A stretch of 64,000 bases of DNA. Source: CAZKGE01 sp964636405. Lineage in GTDB: Bacteria; Bacillota; Clostridia; Christensenellales; CAG-138. The number at the start of each line of letters is the position of its first letter. The stretch's first letter is position 1. The notes under the pieces are model-generated. The model had not been told where the DNA came from, made no database searches, and saw only the letters and a program-made list of their open reading frames with translations. Both the position numbers and the translations under genes were made by a program. Of the stretch, positions 36,349 through 44,011 are shown piece by piece. The stretch lies in the NCBI GenBank assembly GCA_964636405.1, contig CAZWSI010000007.1, forward strand, positions 1 to 64,000, given 5' to 3'.

Positions 36349-37968
36349 CTATTGTAAGCCGCCGGGAAACTGGATGATATTCCCCTGCGAGGAAACAGCC
36401 CTTGAGATATAGACGGTAATGGGCGGTTTTCCTTCATAGCATGTCGGATCAACGCCAAGAATCGCATATAGCTTCTCGCCAGCATCCATCAACTGTGCTA
36501 ACGGTGGGTTTTCGGCTTTGGGAATATACCCAAGCACATAGCCGTCCTCAGTAGTGACAAGGATTGCATTGCTATCGTATTTATTGTCCGGCTCCCGTTT
36601 AAGAAATAGCGTGTCCCCGTCCTCCAGTACACCGGTGACAACATCCATATCACGGAAAAATGTACCAGCAATTTCTGTGTCTAGGATGGGTTTATCAGCT
36701 ACAGACGAGGAAACAGTAATGTCCCCGACATCAACATATCGCTGTTCTTTCTTGTCGTCCACCTTTATACCGAGCAGCCTCTTGATCCGTTTTGCGATCT
36801 TGGGATCGGGTTCCGTTTCACAAGCCTTCTCCAGCGCCGGGATGACTGCACTCGACCATTGAGCGCGGATCAGACGTAGCGTCGTGATCGCTTCGATACG
36901 CAAATCCTGAAATCTGGCTGACAGGCAGGAGCGGCATAACTGTTCGCATTCGAATTTGACGGTTTTCCGAGCCTTAAGAAGATAGATGAGCCATACATCC
37001 GGGCGGTGTTTAGGGGTAAGTTCATCTTTATCAAGGATTTCCGGCTTCTCCAGCACATCACTTGGGACAACGGACAGAATCCGCTCCGCGATTTCGGCAG
37101 CGTAGTTTTGTGGGTGGTCGATCAGAACAAACTTAGCAATGTCCATATCAAAGGGGTCTCTGTCCAGCATGTGCGAGAATGCCTCAAACGTGGGCAGCGG
37201 GAAGCTGTAATCAAAAGCGTATGAAGTCAGGACTTTGATGATAACGGCGTTGCTCTCTGTGGGTTCGTCCATTTCAGTTATGAGCCGATTCCATCTGTAC
37301 TTATCCGAGCGTTGGTACTTCGCGCACTGATCCCGGATAGCGTTCTCATGATCGCTGCTCCAGCCGTTGCTTTTTTGGACATCGTCGCCGGACTGCTTCC
37401 AGAATGGAGTCATGGAATGGTCTATCAGGACAAGCGCGGATAAATCGATAAACTCCTTCACATGCTTCTCTGCCGCAGTCATGTACTTGTCAACGAGCAT
37501 CCGACTAACCGCAAATTCCTTTACATCGGTTTCAAGAAAGGCGTATGTGAAAAGGCGGGACAGGGCATAGATACCCAGCTTAACTTCATTGATAACAGCG
37601 CAGTCACGGGCCAGCATGAGCGCAAATCGGTATAGTTGGTCACGGTCGATTATCACCTCGTCACTGTATGATCTTATGCGACGCAAGAACGCCTTCGCAT
37701 AGGTGAACTGCGGAATCATGCTCAAAGCGTTTGACAGTTCCTCAGTTACGATTTGCCGGGAAACGGCTTCAACTAGCAGATCGCAACACACTTTCGAGAA
37801 CTTGTCCTGCATATCGCCGGGCATGTCATTCCGGAATAGTGTGTAAGCCACATCATCTTTCCCGGCGTGTAAAGCATCCTGAAATGCATACGGTGTGCCG
37901 GGTGTTGTCTCTAAACACTGGCAGATGAATTGATAAGCACTAATTTGTTTCTCATTTTTATCGCTCAT
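36349..37968 (-). CDS. Helical-repeat protein with C-terminal HIRAN domain
   Basis: A 539-residue protein, last gene of a five-gene operon. Residues 1-420 are helix-rich with spacing like HEAT or TPR-type repeats (ARFQDLRIEAITTLRLIRAQ near 345). Residues about 430-525 are a clear HIRAN domain: TFFRDMD, GDTLFLKREPDNKYDSNAI, GYVLGYIPKAEN. HIRAN domains in HLTF bind 3' ends of single-stranded DNA at damaged forks. No nuclease or helicase domain is fused here. ATG 37968 follows gtggaggcctaa. Inference: a scaffold that targets its partners to abnormal DNA ends. Confidence 0.8.
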   Translation of the reverse strand: MSDKNEKQISAYQFICQCLETTPGTPYAFQDALHAGKDDVAYTLFRNDMPGDMQDKFSKVCCDLLVEAVSRQIVTEELSNALSMIPQFTYAKAFLRRIRSYSDEVIIDRDQLYRFALMLARDCAVINEVKLGIYALSRLFTYAFLETDVKEFAVSRMLVDKYMTAAEKHVKEFIDLSALVLIDHSMTPFWKQSGDDVQKSNGWSSDHENAIRDQCAKYQRSDKYRWNRLITEMDEPTESNAVIIKVLTSYAFDYSFPLPTFEAFSHMLDRDPFDMDIAKFVLIDHPQNYAAEIAERILSVVPSDVLEKPEILDKDELTPKHRPDVWLIYLLKARKTVKFECEQLCRSCLSARFQDLRIEAITTLRLIRAQWSSAVIPALEKACETEPDPKIAKRIKRLLGIKVDDKKEQRYVDVGDITVSSSVADKPILDTEIAGTFFRDMDVVTGVLEDGDTLFLKREPDNKYDSNAILVTTEDGYVLGYIPKAENPPLAQLMDAGEKLYAILGVDPTCYEGKPPITVYISRAVSSQGNIIQFPGGLQ

Positions 37969-38012
37969 TTAGGCCTCCACTTGCGTAACCAGTCTTCACA
38001 GCCATCCGCCTG

Positions 38013-38204
38013 CTAAGAGTTGATTTTCGCTAGAATTTGCTTCTGCATATCGAGCAAAGAATCCAGTTTTGCGGATACCACATTCTCAAAGAATGAGTCG
38101 ATCCGAGCCAGCTGCTCATGTGCCGAACCTAAACTGGCGCTCGTGTCTTCCATTCGCGCAGCTAAATCTGTTGCCATTTCGAGGATTTTTTCGTTATTGG
38201 TCAT
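38013..38204 (-). CDS. Small coiled-coil protein
   Basis: A 63-residue predicted helical, coiled-coil protein (MTNNEKILEMATDLAARM; LDSLLDMQKQILAKI). Its start overlaps the stop of the upstream papain-like gene, so it is translationally coupled. It could be an adaptor between neighbours. No family recognised. Confidence 0.65.
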   Translation of the reverse strand: MTNNEKILEMATDLAARMEDTSASLGSAHEQLARIDSFFENVVSAKLDSLLDMQKQILAKINS

Positions 38205-38644
38205 CGTTCTGCCTCCCTACGCAACGCATTTGTTATTTCTAAGTAAAGCGGATATAACTGATCTGTCTCTATGAAATTTCCCTTAAGAGAGGCATTCCAT
38301 AGATGGGGATTACTGCCTTTACAGAACGAGGCGTAAAACGGGTTCTCGTATCCGACATAAACAGGAGTGCCATCAGGAAACTGATCGCTTGTGATATCAA
38401 CAATCAAGCCAGCATTCTCAAGCCATGCGTGTGATAAGCTACAGCGTTCTTTTTGTATGTATTGATAATCGCCAAGGCCGGAAGCAGCTAGAAAGGCTCC
38501 TAACATGAGCGAAGTGCATCCGCACGTCCCATGCGGAAAGTGCGAAAATGGCAAGTAAATCCGACCAACATCGATGCTCTCAATAGCTTTGCGGAATGAT
38601 AAGGCAGCGGATTTAACTTTTGTTTGATACTCTGAGTCTGTCAT
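38201..38644 (-). CDS. Papain-like/transglutaminase-like Cys-His-Asp protein
   Basis: A 147-residue protein with a plausible catalytic triad: C41 (or C43) at the start of a helix in HGTCGCTSLMLGAFL, H72 in SHAWLE, and D83 or D87 in VDITSDQF. The order Cys-helix, His-strand, Asp-strand is that of papain-like and transglutaminase-like folds. It overlaps both the SRAP gene and the small coiled-coil gene by 4 bases, so it is part of the same translational chain. Possible roles are protease, deamidase or amidase; none is proven. Confidence 0.65.
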   Translation of the reverse strand: MTDSEYQTKVKSAALSFRKAIESIDVGRIYLPFSHFPHGTCGCTSLMLGAFLAASGLGDYQYIQKERCSLSHAWLENAGLIVDITSDQFPDGTPVYVGYENPFYASFCKGSNPHLWNASLKGNFIETDQLYPLYLEITNALRREAER

Positions 38645-39237
38645 GCTGTGGCATACTCCAATTCGGCGATGGTGTTCTGTACAACCTCATTATAAGGGTT
38701 TTGCGGCGAAAGCCAATCATTAATTCTGTCTTGCTGGATCATCACAGGCATCCGAGCATGGATCGACCTGATACTGTCGGCCGCGTCCATCGTTAGAATA
38801 GAGAAACAGGGGATGTGGTCTTTCGATGAACGGATATAGAGGCCAGCCATATAAAGCGGCCCGGATTTGGGTTTTATAGCATATTTGATTTTTTTGCCGT
38901 CTGCCTTTTGCCACTCGTAGTAGCATGAAGCGGGGATCAAACATCGGCGATCATCAATGCTTGTTGCAAACAACGCTTTTTCTGCCGCTGTTTCACTCCT
39001 CGTATTGAAGACCAGCATGCCACGGGATGGATGAATAAAGCCCCATTTCATTGGGAAGGCATCTGGCTGACGATTCTTTGCGTTTGGAGCGATTACAGTG
39101 GCGATATTAGTTGGTCGGACTTCTCCGGAAGCGACTAGAGGCACCTGCAAGCTGTCGGCGCGGCGTTGCGCCTCCGCAAAGTAACCGGCTAGTACAACAT
39201 CCGGGTCATCATCTGCGATATAATACCTGCCGCACAT
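38641..39237 (-). CDS. SRAP-domain protein (YedK/HMCES family)
   Basis: A 198-residue SOS response-associated peptidase-like protein. The catalytic Cys2 follows the start Met (MCGRY), and the supporting residues are present: N78 (FNTRSE), E108 (CYYEW) and H160 (HARMP). HMCES/YedK forms a thiazolidine crosslink with abasic sites in single-stranded DNA and shields them. A strong RBS (gaggaggctctc) precedes ATG 39237. It is the second gene of the operon, between DUF3841 and the papain-like gene. All active residues are intact. Confidence 0.93.
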   Translation of the reverse strand: MCGRYYIADDDPDVVLAGYFAEAQRRADSLQVPLVASGEVRPTNIATVIAPNAKNRQPDAFPMKWGFIHPSRGMLVFNTRSETAAEKALFATSIDDRRCLIPASCYYEWQKADGKKIKYAIKPKSGPLYMAGLYIRSSKDHIPCFSILTMDAADSIRSIHARMPVMIQQDRINDWLSPQNPYNEVVQNTIAELEYATA

Positions 39238-39257
39238 GAGAGCCTCCTCTCTTAATC

Positions 39258-39866
39258 CTAACGCGCCGTGAAGTGTTCCACCCTGTCAACCCATTTCAAT
39301 GGGATTTCCCACAGTGTTGCCTGTATGATCTGCTCATCTGCACGGCCGTACAAATAATTGTCATCGGCAAGGTCTGTGCTGAAAATGCGTTGCCAGCTTT
39401 CTCTGAGTTCACCTCGAAGCTGAAGCATTGCATCGGTTTGGACGTCAAGGTTCTGCAAATCATGAAAAGTGTAGCCGCACTCTTTGTATTCGCTTTCAAA
39501 GCGCGAATCATCAGCCTCGTTAAGCGGGACGTAATCGCCATTGAACATAATGGTGTACGCATCGAAATTGGACAACACTACAGCGTTGCTTGGCGCATTA
39601 AAGGTGATGCGTACAAACCTTTCACCTCTCATGCCATGCCCGCTAGAACGCAAATTCGGGCGCGGGTGCTTTTTGCCGCGCCACCAATACCACGCCCAGA
39701 CGGGGAAATGTGTACCGGACGGCGGCGGGCCAAGTCGGAGTGTCATCTGCTCTGCCATCCACCGATAACACTCATATAGAGCGCCATCCTCCGGTTGTGC
39801 GAAAGTGAAAGCGTCATTTGCCCGCAGCGATCCCATGCGCTCCATTTCACGGTATCGCCGTATCAT
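39258..39866 (-). CDS. DUF3841-like protein
   Basis: About 202 residues from ATG 39866. Conserved-looking segments are GSLRAND, CYRWMAEQM, FPVWAWYWWRG, VRITFNAP, LSNFDAYTIMF, RIFSTD and IQATLWEIPLKWV, which match my memory of DUF3841. The domain is uncharacterised; the aromatic WAWY core suggests a small-molecule or nucleotide pocket. Its start lies inside the end of a phage tail-gene remnant, so expression may depend on that remnant's translation. First intact gene of the operon. Confidence 0.65.
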   Translation of the reverse strand: MIRRYREMERMGSLRANDAFTFAQPEDGALYECYRWMAEQMTLRLGPPPSGTHFPVWAWYWWRGKKHPRPNLRSSGHGMRGERFVRITFNAPSNAVVLSNFDAYTIMFNGDYVPLNEADDSRFESEYKECGYTFHDLQNLDVQTDAMLQLRGELRESWQRIFSTDLADDNYLYGRADEQIIQATLWEIPLKWVDRVEHFTAR

Positions 39867-40065
39867 AAGGTTCCTGATACTGCGTGATATACTCGTTGCG
39901 GTATGGAATCCGCGAAATCGCGAAACCTCTCCCGATACGGTTATATACGGAGCTTCCATCGACCGATAGCTCGTTCTTCTTTTGTACCAAGATTGGCTCG
40001 CATACGATAATGTTCGCCATACGCGGATCGTAAAGCACATACGAATCGCAGAGTATCCGGTACAT
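39847..40065 (-). pseudogene. Remnant of phage tail (endopeptidase-like) protein, N-terminus
   Basis: A 72-residue frame starting MYRILCDSYVLYDPR then IVCEPIL. This is the typical start of siphophage tail-associated proteins of Bacillota prophages, which normally run to several hundred residues. The remainder is unrelated and the frame overlaps the DUF3841 start. Strong RBS (aaaggagcgct) is retained. Confidence 0.6.
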
Positions 40066-40180
40066 TTATAGCGCTCCTTTCCGGTAGGTGAACGTGATTG
40101 AGCCAGTTCCTATGATTTCAACTTCCGTATCACCCTCCACGAGTACAAGCGAAGGCACGACATACCAGTTCGTTTTACAC
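40066..40180 (-). pseudogene. Remnant of phage distal tail protein, C-terminus
   Basis: An open frame without a start encodes a C-terminal tail: WYVVPSLVLVEGDTEVEI then GTGSITFTYRKGAL and stop, one base before the tail-protein ATG. The layout (distal tail protein end followed by tail endopeptidase start) is that of siphophage tails, so both are fragments of one deleted module. Confidence 0.55.
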
Positions 40181-40212
40181 ACACATAGGATCGCACACGC
40201 TTATGGGTAAAC

Positions 40213-40250
40213 AAAAACCGTCCGCCGGTTTGATCCGTCGGACGGTTTTT
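40213..40250. terminator. Bidirectional terminator
   Basis: Long stem AAAAACCGTCCGCCGG / CCGTCGGACGGTTTTT with one mismatch, flanked by A- and T-runs. It separates the tail remnants/SRAP operon from the gene at 40315-40743. Confidence 0.9.
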
Positions 40251-40314
40251 GTTCCGCTCCGCTATGGCCCTCGATATGACCAATAACAGATTTGTTGTTT
40301 GCCTAATGATTCGC

Positions 40315-40743
40315 TTAGTTGTGCATTGCCTTCTTTTTCAGAATGACGGTTTTAAACTTCCAGCCGTTCGCCTTCGCTATCTCCTTCACGGTTTTCGGGA
40401 TGGCGCCAAGGTCAAAGTTGTATTCAAACACCTTGCCCTCGGGTCCGTACTGCACGCTCTTGACCTTGCGAAACAGTGTGCTACCGCTCTGGAAGGACGA
40501 TTCCCCGCTCATGCCAAAGGAAACACCCGCGCTAATCTCTGTGGTCTTTTCATACATATTGATCGTTTTATCCGACTCGTCTGCCAAAATCATTGATTCA
40601 TAGCGAATTTTCTTTTTACCCGTACTGAAACCTGCATCAAGCAATTCGACATCAATTGCAAGATCGGTATGGGCATCCGGTTTTGCTTGCACGCCGATTG
40701 CGGCAAGCTGAGACTCGATTTGAGCAAGCATTTGTTGTTTCAC
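40315..40743 (-). CDS. Conserved uncharacterised protein
   Basis: A 142-residue protein. I take GTG 40743 as start (ggagggtacgctg upstream). Features: an N-terminal helix, then KKKIRYESMILADESDKTINMYEKT, a Gly/Ser-rich GVSFGMSGESSFQSGSTLFRKVK and VKEIAKANGWKFKTVI. The pattern resembles a conserved Bacillota protein of unknown function. It stands alone, with possible promoter TTGTTG-17-TATACT upstream on the minus strand. Confidence 0.6.
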   Translation of the reverse strand: MKQQMLAQIESQLAAIGVQAKPDAHTDLAIDVELLDAGFSTGKKKIRYESMILADESDKTINMYEKTTEISAGVSFGMSGESSFQSGSTLFRKVKSVQYGPEGKVFEYNFDLGAIPKTVKEIAKANGWKFKTVILKKKAMHN

Positions 40744-40916
40744 CAGCGTACCCTCCAATTCGATTTGTTATAATGTAAGTATAACACAGTTCCGGTTGGT
40801 CAACAATTATTTTGCCCGGCGTTAGGGAATGACTTCAACCAAACAAAATGCACTTTCATGCAAGTACTGTGCATTTGTTCGACCCCAATTTGAGACGCTA
40901 GACGAACAGGGTGCCG

Positions 40917-41164
40917 TTACTCCTCTTTGCCAAGGGGTGACACGCCTACTGCCCGCAGATATTCGTTGCATTCATAGATCGAATTGTGTGTCATAGCACC
41001 GAGCAGTATTTGGTAAGCCAAGTGTTCCTCGGATTGGTTAAAGCATAACCCTGCCTTTCTGATTAGATCAGCTGCGAGAATCGGATGAAGCTTCAATCCC
41101 ACGCAAAGAGCAACGACCCTGGGTAGTGTGATGGCCGGGTATCCTCGCCTCTGTTCGTGCATAT
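40917..41164 (-). pseudogene. C-terminal fragment of an HTH-type regulator
   Basis: The real-looking part is ITLPRVVALCVGLKL to the end (SIYECNEYLRAVGVSPLGKEE), resembling the C-terminus of Xre-family regulators in mobile elements. The DNA-binding N-terminus is missing: at about 41170-41190 the frame runs into antisense of a head-tail gene. A scar is therefore likely. Confidence 0.5.
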
Positions 41165-41188
41165 CACGAGGGACGGCACGGAACACAG

Positions 41189-41386
41189 GTGTGGGCAAAC
41201 CGAGCTGCTTTTTCGGAGGCAACCGATCTGTTCCGGTTTCGGACGATTCCCGAACTGGAGGTAACCGAGGAGCATGTAATTGTCTGCGATACCGGACGCT
41301 ACCACATCATTTCGGCTGAAAACGTGCGTGATCGTGGCATGTATGTTGAAGTGCTTGCCAAACGAATCGAGGCTGCGCGTGGCTAG
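41189..41386 (+). pseudogene. Head-tail adaptor C-terminal fragment
   Basis: About 65 residues beginning around VWANRAAFSEATDLFRFR and ending in EVLAKRIEAARG. The strand pattern and position directly before an HK97 gp10-like gene fit the C-terminal part of a phage head-tail joining protein, whose N-terminus has been lost at the scar near 41190. Confidence 0.5.
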
Positions 41387-41807
41387 AGTGACGATTTATC
41401 CCGGTAAGGATTTCTTGAAGAAACTGGAGCAGATGCAGGGCGATCTCGATCACGCGATCCCTACGGCTCTGGAGGAGGGCGGAAAACTGGTGCTTTCTAA
41501 GATGCATGGGAAATTGGCGTCTGTTGTTGGTAAGCACACGAAATGGCCGTCACAATCCAGCGGTAAGCTGCTCAAGGCACTGGGCCTTTCACCGGTGAAA
41601 ATGAACGATACCGGCAATTTTGATGTGAAGGTTGGTTTCTCCGAGGGGCGGCCACGCAAGAGCAACGCTATGCTTGCCAACATCCTCGAATACGGAAAGC
41701 ACGGACAGCCGCCTAAACCCTTCCTAGCGCCCACGAAGTCGCAAGCAAAACAGCCGTGCCTCGATGCGATGGAAGCGGCGTTGAAGAGGGAGTTGGGTAT
41801 TAAATGA
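41379..41807 (+). CDS. HK97 gp10-like tail completion protein
   Basis: A 142-residue protein from GTG 41379 (MARVTIYPGKDFLKKLEQM), overlapping the previous frame. The pattern KLVLSKMHGKL, GFSEGRPRKSNAMLANILEYGKHGQPPKPFLAP is characteristic of HK97_gp10-type proteins that join heads to tails. Its stop overlaps the next gene by 4 bases. Confidence 0.8.
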   Translation: MARVTIYPGKDFLKKLEQMQGDLDHAIPTALEEGGKLVLSKMHGKLASVVGKHTKWPSQSSGKLLKALGLSPVKMNDTGNFDVKVGFSEGRPRKSNAMLANILEYGKHGQPPKPFLAPTKSQAKQPCLDAMEAALKRELGIK

Positions 41808-42160
41808 GCGTTCTGTCTGACTTAAAGGGGATCGTGACGGCGGCTGGGTTACCTGTGGAAACGGGCAAGTTCAGCGGGAAGGCTCCGGATGAATATGCCG
41901 TGATCACGCCGCTTTCTGAGCAGTTTGCGCTGCATGCGGATAATGCGCCGGGGATCAACATTGAGGAGTACCGACTCTCCCTGTTTTCCAAGAGTAATTA
42001 CAACGTAAAGAAATGGCGGTTGGTACGGGCGTTATTGAGCGCTGATTTTACGATTACCGACCGCCAATATCTGCTGCCGGACGATATGTACGAACAGGAC
42101 TCCGGCTATCACCACTACGCCATAGATGTGGCGAAAGCCTATGAACTGGAGGAGGAATAA
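41804..42160 (+). CDS. Phage tail terminator-like protein
   Basis: A 118-residue protein between the gp10-like gene and the major tail protein, exactly where siphophages keep the tail terminator (gpU-like). The sequence has SLFSKSNYNVKKWRLVRALL and DDMYEQDSGYHHYAID, in line with the minor tail/terminator fold. Overlaps upstream by ATGA. Confidence 0.7.
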   Translation: MSVLSDLKGIVTAAGLPVETGKFSGKAPDEYAVITPLSEQFALHADNAPGINIEEYRLSLFSKSNYNVKKWRLVRALLSADFTITDRQYLLPDDMYEQDSGYHHYAIDVAKAYELEEE

Positions 42161-42163
42161 AAT

Positions 42164-43039
42164 ATGGCTACAATCGGCCTTGATAAAATGTATTTTGCTC
42201 CAATTACGGAGGATGCGAATGGCAACGAAACCTACGGAACACCGGAGAAGCTGGCAAAAGCCATGACCGTCGAGATGGAGATCGAGGTGCTGGAGGCAAC
42301 GCTGTATGCCGATGACGGCCCGGCGGAGAATGTTAAGGAGTTTGGCACCGGTAAGATCACACTGGGTGTGGATGACATCGGCATCAATGCTGCTGAAAAG
42401 CTCACTGGCGCACAGATCGACGAAAACCATGTGGTGATCTCTCAGAGCGAGGGCGGCGGTAAGCCGGTTGCACTGGGTTTTCGGGCTAAGAAGAGCAACG
42501 GCACTTATCGCTACTACTGGCTCTATCGGGTCGTCTTTGGTATTCCCGCAACGAACCTGACCACCAAGGGTGAGGAGATTACGTTCTCCACACCGACCAT
42601 TGAGGGTACGATCCTGCGTCGAAACAAGCTGGATGGCAACAGTCGGCATCCGTGGAAATCGGAGGTCAACGAGGATGATGTTACGGTTCCTCGCAGCGTG
42701 ATCACCGGCTGGTATTCGCAGGTGTATGAACCCACGTTTGCAGCACCGGTGACGCTGTCGATTACTGCACAGCCGCAGGATGCGGAGGTGACAGAGGGCG
42801 CGATCACGGGTTCTATTGCGGTCACAGCCGCTGCTACCGGTGCAGTTCCGACCTATCAATGGTATCGGAATCAGACCGATAGCAATGTAGGTGGCACAGC
42901 GGAACAGGGCGCGACGAATGCGAGTATGGCGATTCCCGTTGATCTCACATCCGGCGCGTACTATTTCTACTGTGTTGTAACGGCCGGGACGCAGACATTA
43001 GCGTCTGATCCTTGCACGATCACTGTGGCAGCTGGCTAA
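42164..43039 (+). CDS. Major tail protein with C-terminal Ig-like domain
   Basis: A 291-residue protein. Residues 1-195 resemble Bacillota siphophage major tail (tube) proteins (MATIGLDKMYFAPITEDANG; VEMEIEVLEATLYADDGPAE). Residues about 205-291 form a separate Ig-like domain (ITAQPQDAEVTEGA, TYQWYRNQTD, AYYFYCVVTAG), a common tail decoration that may bind cell-surface sugars. Confidence 0.85.
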   Translation: MATIGLDKMYFAPITEDANGNETYGTPEKLAKAMTVEMEIEVLEATLYADDGPAENVKEFGTGKITLGVDDIGINAAEKLTGAQIDENHVVISQSEGGGKPVALGFRAKKSNGTYRYYWLYRVVFGIPATNLTTKGEEITFSTPTIEGTILRRNKLDGNSRHPWKSEVNEDDVTVPRSVITGWYSQVYEPTFAAPVTLSITAQPQDAEVTEGAITGSIAVTAAATGAVPTYQWYRNQTDSNVGGTAEQGATNASMAIPVDLTSGAYYFYCVVTAGTQTLASDPCTITVAAG

Positions 43040-43050
43040 AGGAGGCAACT

Positions 43051-43467
43051 ATGTTGGATCAAGACAGATGCGCTGATATCACCATCGGCGGTCAGACCTA
43101 TCACATGGTGCTAACAACGCTTGCTACCAAGGAAATCAGCAAGCGATATGGCGGGTTGGAACAGCTCGGTAATAAGCTGCTTATGACGGAGAATTTCGAA
43201 CTGGCGCTGGATGAAGTGGTGTTTCTGATCACGCTTTTGTGTAATCAGGGCATTATGATCGAGAACCTCGAAAACCCGACGGCTCCCCGTGGGCTTCTCA
43301 CGGAACAAATGGTGGAACTGTTGACTACGCCAACAGACCTCATGCTTTGTAAGGATGCGATCATTGCAGCGATGCTGAAGGGCACGAAACGCTTTGTGGA
43401 GAGCGAATCGGGTAAAACAAAAAACGTGTTGGACGGGCAGACGACGGAGAGTCCTTTGCCCGATTGA
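43051..43467 (+). CDS. Tail assembly chaperone (G-type, short product)
   Basis: A 138-residue protein from ATG 43051 (aaaggaggcaact upstream). It lies directly after the major tail protein, as tail assembly chaperones do. It contains a canonical -1 slippery heptamer near its end, so a longer G-T fusion is made from the same start. Confidence 0.8.
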   Translation: MLDQDRCADITIGGQTYHMVLTTLATKEISKRYGGLEQLGNKLLMTENFELALDEVVFLITLLCNQGIMIENLENPTAPRGLLTEQMVELLTTPTDLMLCKDAIIAAMLKGTKRFVESESGKTKNVLDGQTTESPLPD

Positions 43468-43628
43468 TCTTTATCGGGGTTTCGCTGCTAGGCCGGGAGG
43501 AGCGTACTGTTTGGCTTATGCCGATTGGTGCGCTCCTCGATCAGTGGGAAGCCTACAAGCATTTCCACGGGATCGCCAAGCAGAAAGTCGTTCTGGCCAT
43601 TGATGAATTGATCCCCAGCGGGATATAG
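43051..43628 (+). CDS. Tail assembly chaperone frameshift product (G-T)
   Basis: After -1 slippage at 43419-43425 the ribosome reads a second frame through to the stop at 43626-43628. The added 68 codons encode DDGESFARLIFIGVSLLGRE, then TVWLMPIGALLDQWEAYKHF and a final LIPSGI. This mirrors lambda G/GT. In intact phages the tape measure gene follows; here an unrelated cassette intervenes first. Confidence 0.8.
43419..43425 (+). promoter_or_regulatory. Programmed -1 ribosomal frameshift site
   Basis: A AAA AAC in phase with the zero frame (codons AAA at 43420 and AAC at 43423). The downstream -1 frame stays open for 68 codons and starts directly with phage-like sequence. Confidence 0.85.
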
Positions 43629-43633
43629 ACGTC

Positions 43634-43876
43634 CTACTGGATGATCGCCTCAAGGTTTTCAAACAACGGGGAGTCAAAGAACTCCCGCATGGAAATGTCC
43701 AGAGCATCGCAGATTTTCTGTAATGAAATGACACCGGGGTTCTGGCTCTTGGTGTTTAGCATGCTATAGATTGTCGAGGAAGACATGCCCGCAAGATTGG
43801 CAAGTGCATTGACGGTCAGCTTCTCCTTCTTGCACAGTTCGGCGATTCTTGCTGCGACAGCGCCTTTTGCATCCAT
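43634..43876 (-). CDS. Small cI-like HTH repressor
   Basis: An 80-residue Xre/Cro-type HTH protein (ELCKKEKLTVNALANLAGMSSSTIYSMLN) with no peptidase or dimerisation extension. It is divergent from the small gene at 44012 and separated by a 135-base region with three palindromic operators. It probably represses its own and the divergent promoter. Confidence 0.85.
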   Translation of the reverse strand: MDAKGAVAARIAELCKKEKLTVNALANLAGMSSSTIYSMLNTKSQNPGVISLQKICDALDISMREFFDSPLFENLEAIIQ

Positions 43877-43892
43877 ACAAACATCCTCCCAC

Positions 43893-43993
43893 TTGCGATA
43901 TATCGCAACTAAAGTGTACGGAAAGCACGGTTTTCATGTTCGGGATATATCCCGAAACGCGAAAACTGTGTTACACTTATAGCGATATATCGC
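43893..43993. promoter_or_regulatory. Divergent operator region with three palindromes
   Basis: O1 TTGCGATATATCGCAA (43893-43908) and O2 TTCGGGATATATCCCGAA (43939-43956) are perfect palindromes; O3 GCGATATATCGC (43982-43993) repeats the O1 core. O1 and O3 each follow a TACACT hexamer on opposite strands (likely -10 elements), giving a near mirror-image pair of promoters around the central O2. Confidence 0.85.
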
Positions 43994-44011
43994 AAACTTG
44001 GAGGTGCAAGC

